Assembly: GCA_017622085.1 (NCBI GenBank)
Contig: JAGARU010000146.1
Coordinates: forward strand, 93,775 to 157,774
Direction of reading: 5' to 3'
Origin: Clostridia bacterium
GTDB lineage: Bacteria; Bacillota; Clostridia; Oscillospirales; CAG-272
DNA length: 64,000 nucleotides
Numbering within the stretch: position 1 is the stretch's first letter; every line of letters starts with the position of its first letter. Positions 7,480-16,143 of this stretch are shown here, piece by piece. The translations under genes were made by a program, and so were the position numbers. Below the pieces are notes generated by a model. That model worked only from the letters and a program-made list of their open reading frames with translations. It did not search any database and was not told where the DNA came from.

Positions 7480-8151
7480 TTATGAGAGAAGCTCGGATAC
7501 GGTGACAAAGCGGAAGCCTTGTTCTTGAAGGGCAGGAATGATGATATCCAACGTTTTTATGGTATTGGCGACGCTTGGATGATAGTCGTGAAAAAGGATG
7601 ATGTCGCCGTTATCGGTGCTTTCCATAATATTTTTTACCATTTTATCCACCGGCTCGTGTGCCCAATCACGGGTATCCACGTCCCAGAGGACGATGCGAT
7701 ATCCAAGCTCCTCCGCCAAAGAAAGAAACTGGGCGCTCATGGCACCTTGGGGTGGGCGGATCAGGTTAACGCCGTAATCCGTCAGGTCGTAGATCCTTTT
7801 GGCGGTATCCGTTACCTCCCGGAGCATATCCTCGTAGCTCATGGTGCGCATGCTTTTGTGGTTATAGGTGTGGTTGCCGATCTCATGCCCCTCCTCGTAA
7901 GCACGGAGGAGTGGGGCGGGATAATTTTCCGCATTGACGCCCACTGCGAAGAAGGTAGCCTTGACATTATGCTTTTCAAGGACGTCAAGGATGCGATCCG
8001 TGTAGGTGGGATGGGGGCCGTCGTCAAAGGTAAGAGCGATGGTACGCTCCTCCCGACTGCCATGAGTATACACGTTATCGTCCTCTATGAGAGTAACAGG
8101 GGTAAAGACAAGGGTGGCGGCGAGGAGGGTGGAGACAAGCTGCGTCCACAT
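7480..8151 (-). CDS. Secreted polysaccharide deacetylase (NodB homology domain)
   Basis: 223 residues with an N-terminal hydrophobic segment (about 5-22) acting as signal or anchor. All five NodB motifs are visible: TFDDGPHP (metal and base Asp), HEIGNHTYNH (metal His pair), RPPQGA, DVDTRDW and ILFHDYH. Carbohydrate esterase family 4 enzymes of this type remove N-acetyl groups from peptidoglycan or chitin-like glycans. It starts 3 bases after the stop of the PdaA-like gene, so both are one operon acting on the cell wall. Confidence 0.9.
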   Translation of the reverse strand: MWTQLVSTLLAATLVFTPVTLIEDDNVYTHGSREERTIALTFDDGPHPTYTDRILDVLEKHNVKATFFAVGVNAENYPAPLLRAYEEGHEIGNHTYNHKSMRTMSYEDMLREVTDTAKRIYDLTDYGVNLIRPPQGAMSAQFLSLAEELGYRIVLWDVDTRDWAHEPVDKMVKNIMESTDNGDIILFHDYHPSVANTIKTLDIIIPALQEQGFRFVTVSELLS

Positions 8152-8154
8152 ACG

Positions 8155-8928
8155 TTAGCCCTTTTTCAGTTCGTCCAAGGTGCCGAATCGGTAGCCTTGG
8201 GCCTTCCACTCTGCGATCAGACGGGGGAGGATCTTGGCGTTGGTCTCCGAGGTGGGGTGAAACAGGAGAATAGCGCCGTTATGGGTATTTTCCATCACCT
8301 TTTTCATGGCCTCCTCCTCGCTCATTTGATGCTTATTGTCCCAATCGGCATAGGCGAAGCTCCAGAAAACCGTGGTGTAGCCAAGCTCCGTAGCAAATTG
8401 GAGGTTCTGCTCGCTGAACTTGCCCTCCGGAGGGCGGTAGAATTTTGCCATTTTGGCTCCGATTTTCTCCTCATACAAGCGCTCAAGGCCGGTGAGCTCT
8501 GCCTCAAACTCTGCAATATCCGTTACCTTTGTCATATCCCGGTGTTTCATGGTATGGTTACAGACCGTATGGCCCTCGGCGGCCATGCGCTTGACCAGAT
8601 CCGTATTTTTTAGGATGAGATTGTCGAGAATAAAGAAGGCGGCGGGAACGTTTTCGTCCTTCAGGGTGTTGAGGATCTTTTCCACGTTTCCGTTTTCATA
8701 TCCGGCATCAAAGGTCAGATAAAGGACCTTTTCTTCGCTGGTATCTCCGTGATTTTTGTCAACGTAATAGGCGTTATACTGCTCGATGACGGCCATATTC
8801 GAGTCCAGGGTGGGCTGCTTGTGCTCCTTATTCCGCTTGCAGTACCAGCCGGCGGGGGCGGCATAGGCGGTGAAGGTGACGGTTGCCGCCATGGCAAGGG
8901 ACGACAGGGTCAGGATCAATTTTTTCAT
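8155..8928 (-). CDS. pdaA: PdaA-type delta-lactam-biosynthetic de-N-acetylase
   Basis: 257 residues with a signal peptide MKKLILTLSSLAMAATVTFTAYAA. The NodB domain has the PdaA-type motif 1 TFDAGYENG, where most family members have TFDDGP, then CNHTMKHRDM, RPPEGKFSE, FWSFAYADWD and ILLFHPTSE. In Bacillus, PdaA deacetylates muramic acid on the way to muramic delta-lactam in spore cortex. That fits the spoIIA operon just beyond it. ATG 8928 follows AAGGAGA; the longer frame upstream has no ribosome site and overlaps divergent DNA. CATACT, a possible SigG -10 element, lies upstream, but no convincing -35 partner was found. Confidence 0.88.
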   Translation of the reverse strand: MKKLILTLSSLAMAATVTFTAYAAPAGWYCKRNKEHKQPTLDSNMAVIEQYNAYYVDKNHGDTSEEKVLYLTFDAGYENGNVEKILNTLKDENVPAAFFILDNLILKNTDLVKRMAAEGHTVCNHTMKHRDMTKVTDIAEFEAELTGLERLYEEKIGAKMAKFYRPPEGKFSEQNLQFATELGYTTVFWSFAYADWDNKHQMSEEEAMKKVMENTHNGAILLFHPTSETNAKILPRLIAEWKAQGYRFGTLDELKKG

Positions 8929-9091
8929 GGTTATCTCCTTTTTTGTATCGTTGCGTACAGGCTCAGTATGTGTAGGTTTTGGCGCGGTCAGCCTAAGAAG
9001 TTTTATGCTGCGCGCCCTTATTTTGCCCTGTATGGCGAGGGATCGGCGAGGAAAAACTACGGTTACAAGCACAAACAAGGAGGTGTCCGGT

Positions 9092-9262
9092 GTGAAGATC
9101 AATCCCATTACAGCGACAGCCATCGGTATGGCGGTCGGCTCGGTGGCTACGGTTATGCTGAGTGGCAAAAAAATCAGCGCAAGGAAGGTGACCCGGGAAA
9201 TGAAGGAAATGGCAAATGGAGTTTCCTCCATGCTGTCCTGCACGGGTCGTGGCAGACGGTAA
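9092..9262 (+). CDS. Small hypothetical protein (56 aa)
   Basis: GTG start at 9092 with AAGGAGG 8 bases upstream (9077-9083), which decides the start. The product begins MKINPITATAIGMAVGSVATV, one hydrophobic segment with small residues, followed by a basic tail with two Cys-free helices and ending TGRGRR. No family recognised. It diverges from pdaA and lies 121 bases before spoIIAA, so a sporulation or envelope role is possible but unproven. Confidence 0.55.
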   Translation: MKINPITATAIGMAVGSVATVMLSGKKISARKVTREMKEMANGVSSMLSCTGRGRR

Positions 9263-9383
9263 GAATACGCGGCACGGATTGTTTCGTGCCGCTTTATTTT
9301 TTGTCCGTGACTCATTGTGACAAGATTCTCATTTTTTACATAGTACAATGGGGACACTCAACTACAAAAGGAAGGTGAAAAAT

Positions 9384-9731
9384 TTGGCTGAAACCGGAAA
9401 TTTAACAATCCGACAGGAGGATGCCACCCTCCGTTTTACGATTCTTGGAGACATCGATCACCACGGGGCGAAGGATCTACGGGAGTCCATGGACTCGGCG
9501 CTGTTCTTTTATCGTCCCAGCGTTTGCGTGATCAATCTCTCCCGGGTGGAGTTCATGGACAGTTCCGGGCTTGGATTGATTCTTGGGCGAAGGACAGGCG
9601 CGGAGGAGATTGGAGCGGAGCTGATTTTGGAGGATCCGTCCGAGAGCGTAAAAAAAATTTTGGGTCTGGCCGGGATCGAACGGCTGATCAAGATCCGATA
9701 CGGAGGAAACGATGAAAAAATACGTGAATGA
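9384..9731 (+). CDS. spoIIAA: Anti-sigma F factor antagonist SpoIIAA
   Basis: SpoIIAA is the STAS-domain partner that frees sigma F from SpoIIAB in the forespore. From the TTG start the protein has 115 residues, close to the usual 117. It carries GDIDHHGAKDLR and the phosphorylation loop FMDSSGLGLILGR; the phospho-acceptor corresponds to S60. I chose TTG 9384 because AAGGAAGG lies 6 bases upstream, and the ATG at 9348 falls inside a TACAAT -10-like element (9344-9349). The gene overlaps spoIIAB by 20 bases, the usual coupled arrangement. Confidence 0.92.
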   Translation: MAETGNLTIRQEDATLRFTILGDIDHHGAKDLRESMDSALFFYRPSVCVINLSRVEFMDSSGLGLILGRRTGAEEIGAELILEDPSESVKKILGLAGIERLIKIRYGGNDEKIRE

Positions 9732-10140
9732 AATGAAGGTGGTGTTCCCTTCCCACTCCGCAAACGAAGGGCTTTGTCGGTCGGTGGTGGCATCCTTTGT
9801 GGCGCAGTTCAATCCGACCATTGAGGAGATTTCCGACATCAAGTGTGCCGTATCGGAGGCGGTGACCAATGCCATTGTACATGGGTATCGGTATGCGCCG
9901 GGTGAGATTGCGCTACGGGTCCGGGCAGACGAGGAGCGGTGTATGTATTTAGAGATCAAGGACAAGGGATGCGGCATTGAAAACGTAGAGGTAGCGATGC
10001 AACCCCTATATACCACCGATCCGGAGGGAGAGCGGAGTGGCATGGGCTTTGCAGTGATGCAGACCTTTACAGATCGGCTGTCCGTCCGCAGTAAAATAGG
10101 GCGCGGAACGGTGGTGTCCATGCGGAAAAAGCTCTCCTGA
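9712..10140 (+). CDS. spoIIAB: Anti-sigma F factor SpoIIAB
   Basis: 142 residues of the GHKL kinase fold: the N box is in CAVSEAVTNAIVHGYR, the G1 box in EIKDKGCGIENVE, and the G2 region in ERSGMGFAVMQTFTDRLSVRS. SpoIIAB binds sigma F and phosphorylates SpoIIAA with ATP. The ATG overlaps the spoIIAA 3' end. The stop at 10138-10140 is immediately followed by an ATG that opens only a seven-codon frame before sigF. Confidence 0.96.
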   Translation: MKKYVNEMKVVFPSHSANEGLCRSVVASFVAQFNPTIEEISDIKCAVSEAVTNAIVHGYRYAPGEIALRVRADEERCMYLEIKDKGCGIENVEVAMQPLYTTDPEGERSGMGFAVMQTFTDRLSVRSKIGRGTVVSMRKKLS

Positions 10141-10176
10141 ATGCTCCCGGTACATAAAACGTGAGGGGGCGATGTT

Positions 10177-10905
10177 CTGAAAAACGAATCGGATTACGGG
10201 CGGAACAGCGAGCTGATCCGCCGGTCACAGGCAGGAGACGAAAGGGCTACCGCGGATTTGGTGGAGCTGAATATGGGTCTGGTGCGCTCCATTTGCTATC
10301 GGTTCCGGGATCGGGGGGTGGATATGGAGGATCTGATCCAGATCGGCTCCATTGGAATGCTGAAGGCCATTCGTAGCTTTGAGGTGGATCGGGGAAATGC
10401 CTTTTCCACCTACTGCGTGCCGCTGATCATTGGAGAGATCCGGCGGTTTTTACGGGATGACGGGCTGATCAAGGTGAGCCGTGTATACAAGCGGAACGGG
10501 ATGCTTTTGATGCGCAAGCGCGAGGAGCTGGCGGCGGAGCGTGGAAGTGAGCCCCATCTTTCCGAGGTAGCGGAGGCCTGTGGATTATCTCTTGAGGAGG
10601 CGACGCTGGCACTGGATGCCACCTCCTCCGTGCACTCCATTTCCGATCTGATCGGGGATGACGAGGAATTCACCTTGGAGCAGACCTTGGCGGGAGAAAA
10701 TAACATTGAGCGGCGTCTGGAACAGTTGGAGCTATCGGAGGCCATTGGAAAGCTTCCGCCGCTGTGGCGGAAAATCTTATATTTCCGCTTTTATCGGGAG
10801 CTTTCCCAACAGCAAACTGCCGATCGGCTGGGGTTGACTCAGGTAAAAATCTCCCGGGAGGAGAAAAAAATCTTCTCCTCTTTACGGACAGAGCTGGCAA
10901 AATAA
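10177..10905 (+). CDS. sigF: Sporulation sigma factor SigF, probable CTG start
   Basis: Forespore sigma factor (SpoIIAC). The frame contains NSELIRRSQAGDERATADLV, DLIQIGSIGMLKAI (region 2.2), FSTYCVPLIIGEIRRFLRDDG (region 2.4 zone) and a C-terminal sigma-4 helix-turn-helix LSQQQTADRLGLTQVKISREEK. Homology to sigma F begins upstream of the first in-frame TTG (10258), so the start must lie earlier; the frame is open only back to a TGA at 10162. CTG 10177 is 8 bases after GAGGGGG (10162-10168) and gives 242 residues, close to the usual 240-255. No ATG, GTG or TTG fits in that interval. An in-frame ATG at 10141 sits before the TGA, so sequence error, readthrough or a true CTG start are the options. 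Confidence 0.88.
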   Translation: MKNESDYGRNSELIRRSQAGDERATADLVELNMGLVRSICYRFRDRGVDMEDLIQIGSIGMLKAIRSFEVDRGNAFSTYCVPLIIGEIRRFLRDDGLIKVSRVYKRNGMLLMRKREELAAERGSEPHLSEVAEACGLSLEEATLALDATSSVHSISDLIGDDEEFTLEQTLAGENNIERRLEQLELSEAIGKLPPLWRKILYFRFYRELSQQQTADRLGLTQVKISREEKKIFSSLRTELAK

Positions 10906-10910
10906 AATAG

Positions 10911-10955
10911 CGCGGACGGTCTTCTGCCCTTTGGCAGTCGGTCGTCCGCGGTATT
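10911..10955 (+). terminator. Terminator after sigF
   Basis: CGCGGACG (10911-10918) pairs with CGTCCGCG (10943-10950) with an inner CTGCC/GGCAG stem, followed by GTATTTTTAT. It separates sigF from the convergent transporter gene. Confidence 0.75.
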
Positions 10956-10956
10956 T

Positions 10957-12714
10957 TTATTTGTTGTTCAGCCCTGCAAAAGAATACTTCGACTCATATT
11001 CCTCGAACATTTCCGCAAAGTCGGCGTTAACACGAACATTGCGAAGAGACTCATGCAGATTCATGTTATTGGCAGCTGCATCAGCCACGCAGCCGGCGAT
11101 GTTGGAGCAATGGTCTGAGGTTCGCTCCAGATTGGTCAAAATGTCCGAAAGAACAAAGCCCGCTTCAATAGAGCAATTACCCTGCTGAAGGCGCAAAATA
11201 TGATTGGTTCGGAGCTGCTCCTTCAGACTATCGATAACCTCCTCCAGCGGCTCAACCTTTTGCGCCGCCAGCATATCGTTGTGAAGAAACGCAGCAAGAG
11301 ACAAATCAATGATCTCTTCAACAGCCGCACCAATAATCTGCAGTTCCTTTATTGCTTCCGGTGAGAATTTCAGCTCCTTCTCTCGAATTTCCTCTGCCGA
11401 CTCAACCAGATTGACACTGTGGTCGGAGATACGCTCTGCGTCTCCGATTACTTTCAGAATCTTAGCGGATTCCGCATGGTCAGCATCACTGACCTGATGC
11501 ATGCTGAGCTTTAAAAGGTATGTGCTGAGAATATCCTCGTAGTGGTCATTGCGCTCCTCAAGCTCGCGTACAGACTCCGCAAGCTCCTCGGTATAATTCC
11601 AAATGGAAGAAATACCGCTCTTGAGGGCACGGGCTGACTCCATTGCCATCTCTTCCGCCACCTTGCGGCAACGCTCAAGAGCAATGGGAGGGGTGTTAAG
11701 AAGACGATCATCCAGCTCGGACACAGTCTCCGGAGCCTCAGAATCAGGGACGATCTTTTTCACCAGCTTCTCAAGCCACTTTGCCATGGGGAACAAAAGA
11801 ACTACGCAAAGGAGATTGAAAACAGAGTGCACTACAGCAATGCCAAAGCGTTCTGCCGGATCACCCAGAATAGCCGGAGTGAAAATTGCACGGACAACAG
11901 AAAAGACCGCGAGCCATACAACTGTACCTATCACGTTAAAAGAAAGATGCACAATCGCAGCGCGCTTCGCATTTTTGGTGGTTCCAACAGCGGAAAGAAG
12001 CGCTGTGATACAAGTACCGATGTTCTGACCCATAATAATGGGAATTGCCGCACCATAGGTAACCTGCCCCGTCACTGCCAAAGCCTGGAGAATACCAACG
12101 GATCCAGAGCTGGACTGGATGATCGCGGTCAGAATCGCACCCGCAAGCACGCCGAGAATCGGGTTTTGGAACATGATAAACAATTCACGGAATGCCGGAA
12201 CCTCAGAAAGACCCGACACCGCACCCGACATGGTGTCCATGCCGAACATAAGAGTGGCAAAGCCCAGAAGAATAACACCTGTATCCCGCTTCTTACTTCC
12301 CTTGCAGAACATATAAAGAACGATACCAAGCAGAGCAAGGACCGGCGTAAATGACGTAGGCTTCAAAAGCTGCACAAACAAGTTATCGCCTTCAATCTGG
12401 CCCAAACTAAGAATCCAAGCGGTAACGGTAGTACCAATATTGGCGCCCATGATTACATTGATAGATTGTGCCAAGGTCATAAGGCCCGAGTTTACAAAAC
12501 CGACCACCATAACTGTAGTAGCCGACGAGCTCTGAATCACGGCGGTTACACAAAGGCCGGTCAAAAGGCCTGCCAAAGGCTTTGTGGTCAACTTGCCGAG
12601 TAAACTGCGGAGCTTGGAGCCCGCACGGCGCTCCAGAGCTTGTCCCATAATATTCATACCAAACAAAAACAGAGACAATCCGCCAATTAAGGTTAAAATG
12701 TCAAAAACATCCAT
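10957..12714 (-). CDS. Na/Pi cotransporter family protein with PhoU-like domain
   Basis: 585 residues. The first 330 are hydrophobic and contain the two inverted Na/Pi repeats, each with a QSSS motif (QSSSATTVMVVGF near residue 61, QSSSGSVGILQA near residue 200) and GxNIGT (GANIGTTVTAW, GQNIGTCITAL). Residues 345-585 form a helical PhoU-like regulatory domain. The family takes up phosphate with sodium at the membrane. It begins 40 bases after the methyltransferase stop, so it is likely the last gene of the DUF512-der-plsY operon. No pst or phoR genes are near. Confidence 0.9.
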   Translation of the reverse strand: MDVFDILTLIGGLSLFLFGMNIMGQALERRAGSKLRSLLGKLTTKPLAGLLTGLCVTAVIQSSSATTVMVVGFVNSGLMTLAQSINVIMGANIGTTVTAWILSLGQIEGDNLFVQLLKPTSFTPVLALLGIVLYMFCKGSKKRDTGVILLGFATLMFGMDTMSGAVSGLSEVPAFRELFIMFQNPILGVLAGAILTAIIQSSSGSVGILQALAVTGQVTYGAAIPIIMGQNIGTCITALLSAVGTTKNAKRAAIVHLSFNVIGTVVWLAVFSVVRAIFTPAILGDPAERFGIAVVHSVFNLLCVVLLFPMAKWLEKLVKKIVPDSEAPETVSELDDRLLNTPPIALERCRKVAEEMAMESARALKSGISSIWNYTEELAESVRELEERNDHYEDILSTYLLKLSMHQVSDADHAESAKILKVIGDAERISDHSVNLVESAEEIREKELKFSPEAIKELQIIGAAVEEIIDLSLAAFLHNDMLAAQKVEPLEEVIDSLKEQLRTNHILRLQQGNCSIEAGFVLSDILTNLERTSDHCSNIAGCVADAAANNMNLHESLRNVRVNADFAEMFEEYESKYSFAGLNNK

Positions 12715-12754
12715 AATATTCCTTTCTTTTCCTCACTCTTCCTCTTTAGACCAT

Positions 12755-13942
12755 TCACACGTGAAGTTCTTCATTTGGGCCAACAAGAAAGAGTCGAGCC
12801 TCATCAAAGGACTGACGCAAGGCCTTGGCTGCGGCCGATTCCCGATCGAACTTCTCTTTACGCACAGCGCGCAAAAGGATATTTTTCGGTGTATCCTCCG
12901 GGTCGATCAGTTCAAGAGCCGCTACCTCGTAGCCCTCGCTTTCCAGTCGCAGAAGGCGCATAGCGTCCGTTGCCGCGTCCGCCAGCTTTTGGCGAAGCAT
13001 GGAATGGCGGGTAATAAAGGACAGCGTAGGACAGTTTAAGGTATGGTTCAGCTCGTGGTGGCAACAAGGGGTGGACAGGATCACGCCGGCGCGGCAAGCG
13101 GCGGCTTTATGAAGCACGATGTCCGTAGCAATATCACAGGCGTGGAGAGAAATTACCAGATCCGGGGTACGGGCGGGGGTAAAATCGTTAATGTCCATAC
13201 AATGGAAGGCGAGGCCGTCAAAGCCTACGTCGGAGGCGACGGAGGTGCAGTATTCAATGACGTCGGCCTTCAGATCCACGCCGACCATTTCCGTCTTTCG
13301 CTGCTTCAAAACAGCGAAATAGTAATATACGGCGAAGCTGAGGTAGCTTTTTCCGCAACAGAGGTCAAGGATATACAGGTCTCCCTCGGCGGGAATGTGA
13401 GACTCAACCTCCTCGATGTGACGGAGAAACTGATTGATCTGGCGGAATTTGGACCGTTTTTTGTCGTAGAGGCAGCCATTTTTATCGCTGACGCCCAGGC
13501 GGATGAGAAACTCCTCCGAGCCGGTAAGGAGGTACTCCTTTTCCCTGTCGTGGGAGGCGACCTCCGCGCGGGTCAGGGGCTTGTCCGAGGCAAGGGAACG
13601 GAGAACCTTATCCGCACCGATGGCCGTGGAACTTCCGCTTTTGGAGGTACGGAGCTCTGCGTCGCCGGCGGTGGTGAGGACGTTGATCTGTCCGTAGCCG
13701 GAGAGTAGCTCCGGCAAGGCGGCCGGCACGTGGGCCAGCTCCGTATTTACGTGGCGAGCTTTGCCGTCGCGGTAGAAGGTTTCCGTTTGGAGCACCACAC
13801 GGTTGCCCACCTTTTTGAGGGAGGCAACGGCCTTTAAAACCGATCGGTCGGCGCTTTTGGAGAGAACCACCTTTTTCAGGCTCTCCCGTCGGATGGCGAC
13901 CTGGATCAGCTCTTCAATTTTCGATTTGGGAGTATCGCTCAT
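12755..13942 (-). CDS. Class I SAM-dependent methyltransferase, METTL25-like
   Basis: 395 residues. The N-terminal half is family-specific; the SAM-binding motif I is ILDLCCGKSYLSFAVYYYF at about residues 192-210, followed by VGVDLKADVIEYC (motif II) and DLVISLHACDIATD, then STPCCHHELNH. The HACD and PCCHHEL segments are typical of the Methyltransf_32 group (PF13679), which includes METTL25 and GSTCD-like proteins. The substrate is unknown; an RNA target is a guess. It overlaps plsY by 4 bases (ATGA), so translation is coupled. Confidence 0.85.
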   Translation of the reverse strand: MSDTPKSKIEELIQVAIRRESLKKVVLSKSADRSVLKAVASLKKVGNRVVLQTETFYRDGKARHVNTELAHVPAALPELLSGYGQINVLTTAGDAELRTSKSGSSTAIGADKVLRSLASDKPLTRAEVASHDREKEYLLTGSEEFLIRLGVSDKNGCLYDKKRSKFRQINQFLRHIEEVESHIPAEGDLYILDLCCGKSYLSFAVYYYFAVLKQRKTEMVGVDLKADVIEYCTSVASDVGFDGLAFHCMDINDFTPARTPDLVISLHACDIATDIVLHKAAACRAGVILSTPCCHHELNHTLNCPTLSFITRHSMLRQKLADAATDAMRLLRLESEGYEVAALELIDPEDTPKNILLRAVRKEKFDRESAAAKALRQSFDEARLFLVGPNEELHV

Positions 13943-14754
13943 TTCTTTTCTCCGTTGTTACGATTGGCGGTTTTATCAAGGGCGGCAAGCTCCTCGGCCT
14001 CGGCTTCTTTTCTCTTTCGGCGGTTGGACTTGAAGACCTTACCAAACTCAAACTTACGCTCCTCCTTGTTCCAAAGGCGCTTGATGTTATCCTTATGGCG
14101 GAAAATAACCAGAGCGGCAATGGTAACGGCGATCAGGTTATGGAAGCCGGCGCCGCTGAAGCTATTGAGCAGGACGGGATAGAGCATGGCGCACATAATG
14201 GAGGCCAAGGAAATAAACTTGGTGCCTCCGGCCATGATGGCGAAGATAATGAATTCAGCAAGGAAGGTCAAGGGGCTGGAAAACAGCATAACGGCGGCCG
14301 TTGCGGCAACGCCCTTGCCACCGCGCATACGGTAGAAGATCGGAAAGATCTGACCGATGACGGCAAACAGGGCCGACATATACATGCCCTCAATGCCAAA
14401 GATCGTACGGCCCACGGCCAAGGCGAGTCCGGTTTTCAAAAATTCACCGAGGATGGTAAGCACGCCGGCCTTGCCGCCGAACACGCGTGCCATATTGGTG
14501 GCACCGGCATTTTTACTGCCTAATTCACGGATATCCTGCTTATACACGCGCTTGGACAGGATAATGCCCACGTTCAAGCTACCGATGAGGTACGCAAGGA
14601 CAGCACAAGCGAGGAATCCGAGCAGCATCGGAATAATAACGGCGGCCGCAGTGGGCTGCTCGTGGGTGGACAGATAGTCACCAAGGAAGCCATAGCGCAA
14701 AATGCGGTCGACTCCGGTCAGCTCCGGAATGGTTACGATTGTATCTCCGTTCAT
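13939..14754 (-). CDS. plsY: Glycerol-3-phosphate acyltransferase PlsY
   Basis: PlsY moves an acyl group from acyl-phosphate to glycerol-3-phosphate, the first step of phospholipid synthesis. The three catalytic motifs are present: GSLNVGIILSK, ELGSKNAGATNMARVFG, and MRGGKGVAAT. The 271 residues exceed the common 200-210 because of an N-terminal hydrophobic extension and a basic C-terminal tail of about 35 residues (KSNRRKRKEAEAEE). ATG 14754 follows GGAAAGGAGAG; the longer frame into der is not needed. It sits 16 bases after der, a common clostridial order. Confidence 0.92.
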   Translation of the reverse strand: MNGDTIVTIPELTGVDRILRYGFLGDYLSTHEQPTAAAVIIPMLLGFLACAVLAYLIGSLNVGIILSKRVYKQDIRELGSKNAGATNMARVFGGKAGVLTILGEFLKTGLALAVGRTIFGIEGMYMSALFAVIGQIFPIFYRMRGGKGVAATAAVMLFSSPLTFLAEFIIFAIMAGGTKFISLASIMCAMLYPVLLNSFSGAGFHNLIAVTIAALVIFRHKDNIKRLWNKEERKFEFGKVFKSNRRKRKEAEAEELAALDKTANRNNGEKK

Positions 14755-14770
14755 ATTCTCTCTCCTTTCC

Positions 14771-16111
14771 TCAACGGACGTCCGGGGCGGTCTCGCCGCG
14801 CTCACGGATGACAAGGCGAATGGGTGTGCCCTTAAAACCGAAGGTGTTGCGCAGGCAGTTCTCAATGTATCTCTGATACGAGAAGTGGAACAGCTCTGCA
14901 TTGTTACAGAAGAGGACGAAGGTGGGCGGTGCTACGGTGGACTGGGTCATGTAGTAGATCTTCAGACGGCGTCCCTTATCGGACGGAGGCTGGGTTCTGG
15001 TCATGGCCTCGTTCAGAATGTCGTTGAGCATACCGGTGGAGATACGCATATTGGTCTGATTGTGGACGTAATTGATCTCCTCAAAGAGGCGATTGACTCT
15101 CTGGCCGGTCATAGCGGACAGGAACAGAATGGGAGCGTAGGTCATGTAGGCCAGGGACTCGTAGATCTTTTTTGTGAACTGGTTGGTGGTATTGTTATCC
15201 TTATCGATCAGATCCCACTTATTGACCACGACGATGGTTGCCTTACCGGCCTCGTGAGCGATACCTGCGATCTTCTCATCCTGTTCGGTGATGCCCTCGG
15301 AGGCATCGATTACAAGGACGCACACGTCGGCACGCTCAACGGCCATTTTGGCGCGGAGAACGCTGAACTTTTCTACGCGGTCCTCCACCTTTTTCTGGCG
15401 GCGCATACCGGCGGTATCGATAAAGTTATACTTGCCGTGTTCGTTTTCAAAGCGGGTATCGATGGCATCACGGGTGGTACCGGCGATGTTGGATACGATC
15501 AGACGGTCCTCCCCGAGAATGCGGTTAATCAGAGAGGACTTACCGGCGTTGGGCTTGCCGATCACAGCGACGTTGATCACGTCCTCCTCCTCGGCATCGT
15601 CACCCTGAGCGGGGAGATGGGCGATGATCTCGTCCAAAAGGTCGCCGGTTCCGCTACCGTGAACGGAGGAAACGGCGATGGGATCGATCTTGAAGCCGAG
15701 CTCATAGAACTCATAGAACTCACCGGGGAGCGCGCCTACGCTATCCACCTTATTGATGCAGGGGATGACGGGCTTACCGGAGCGCTTGAGCATGGTGGCA
15801 ATGCTACGGTCATCGGCCAGAAGGCCGGTGGTCACGTCGCACACGAATACGATGACCTCAGCGGTATCGATGGCAAGCTGAGCCTGCTCTCTCATTTTTT
15901 TCAAAATAATATCGTCGGTCTTGGGCTCGATACCTCCGGTATCCACTACCATCAGCTTTCGGCCGTTCCACTCCGTCTCGCCATAGATGCGGTCGCGGGT
16001 GACACCGGGGGTGTCCTCCACGATGGAGCGGCGTTCACCGATCAGTTTATTAAACAGGGTACTTTTGCCTACGTTGGGGCGACCAACGATGGCAATAACA
16101 GATTTTGACAT
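14771..16111 (-). CDS. der: Ribosome biogenesis GTPase Der (EngA)
   Basis: 446 residues with two tandem GTPase domains and a KH-like C-terminus, the Der hallmark. Domain 1 has GRPNVGKST at 8-16, DTPGVT, DTGG and NKVD; domain 2 has GKPNAGKSS, AGTTRDAID, DTAGM and NKWDLI. The C-terminal part FLSAMTGQRVNRLFEEI leads into the KH fold. Der matures the 50S subunit. It follows the DUF512 gene by 32 bases in the same operon. The long frame on the opposite strand is a shadow. Confidence 0.98.
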   Translation of the reverse strand: MSKSVIAIVGRPNVGKSTLFNKLIGERRSIVEDTPGVTRDRIYGETEWNGRKLMVVDTGGIEPKTDDIILKKMREQAQLAIDTAEVIVFVCDVTTGLLADDRSIATMLKRSGKPVIPCINKVDSVGALPGEFYEFYELGFKIDPIAVSSVHGSGTGDLLDEIIAHLPAQGDDAEEEDVINVAVIGKPNAGKSSLINRILGEDRLIVSNIAGTTRDAIDTRFENEHGKYNFIDTAGMRRQKKVEDRVEKFSVLRAKMAVERADVCVLVIDASEGITEQDEKIAGIAHEAGKATIVVVNKWDLIDKDNNTTNQFTKKIYESLAYMTYAPILFLSAMTGQRVNRLFEEINYVHNQTNMRISTGMLNDILNEAMTRTQPPSDKGRRLKIYYMTQSTVAPPTFVLFCNNAELFHFSYQRYIENCLRNTFGFKGTPIRLVIRERGETAPDVR

Positions 16112-16143
16112 TTTATCCTCCGTGCCGTTTTACGGCTTTATTT

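Noticed and set aside
9344..9731. ATG 9348 as the start of spoIIAA
   Set aside because: It overlaps a -10-like TACAAT and lacks a ribosome site; TTG 9384 has both spacing and length on its side.
10141..10164. ATG directly after the spoIIAB stop as sigF start
   Set aside because: The frame meets TGA after seven codons; kept only as a point for checking.
14702..16108. 468-codon plus-strand frame opposite der
   Set aside because: Exact antisense shadow of a highly biased gene; der is certain from its two GTPase domains.
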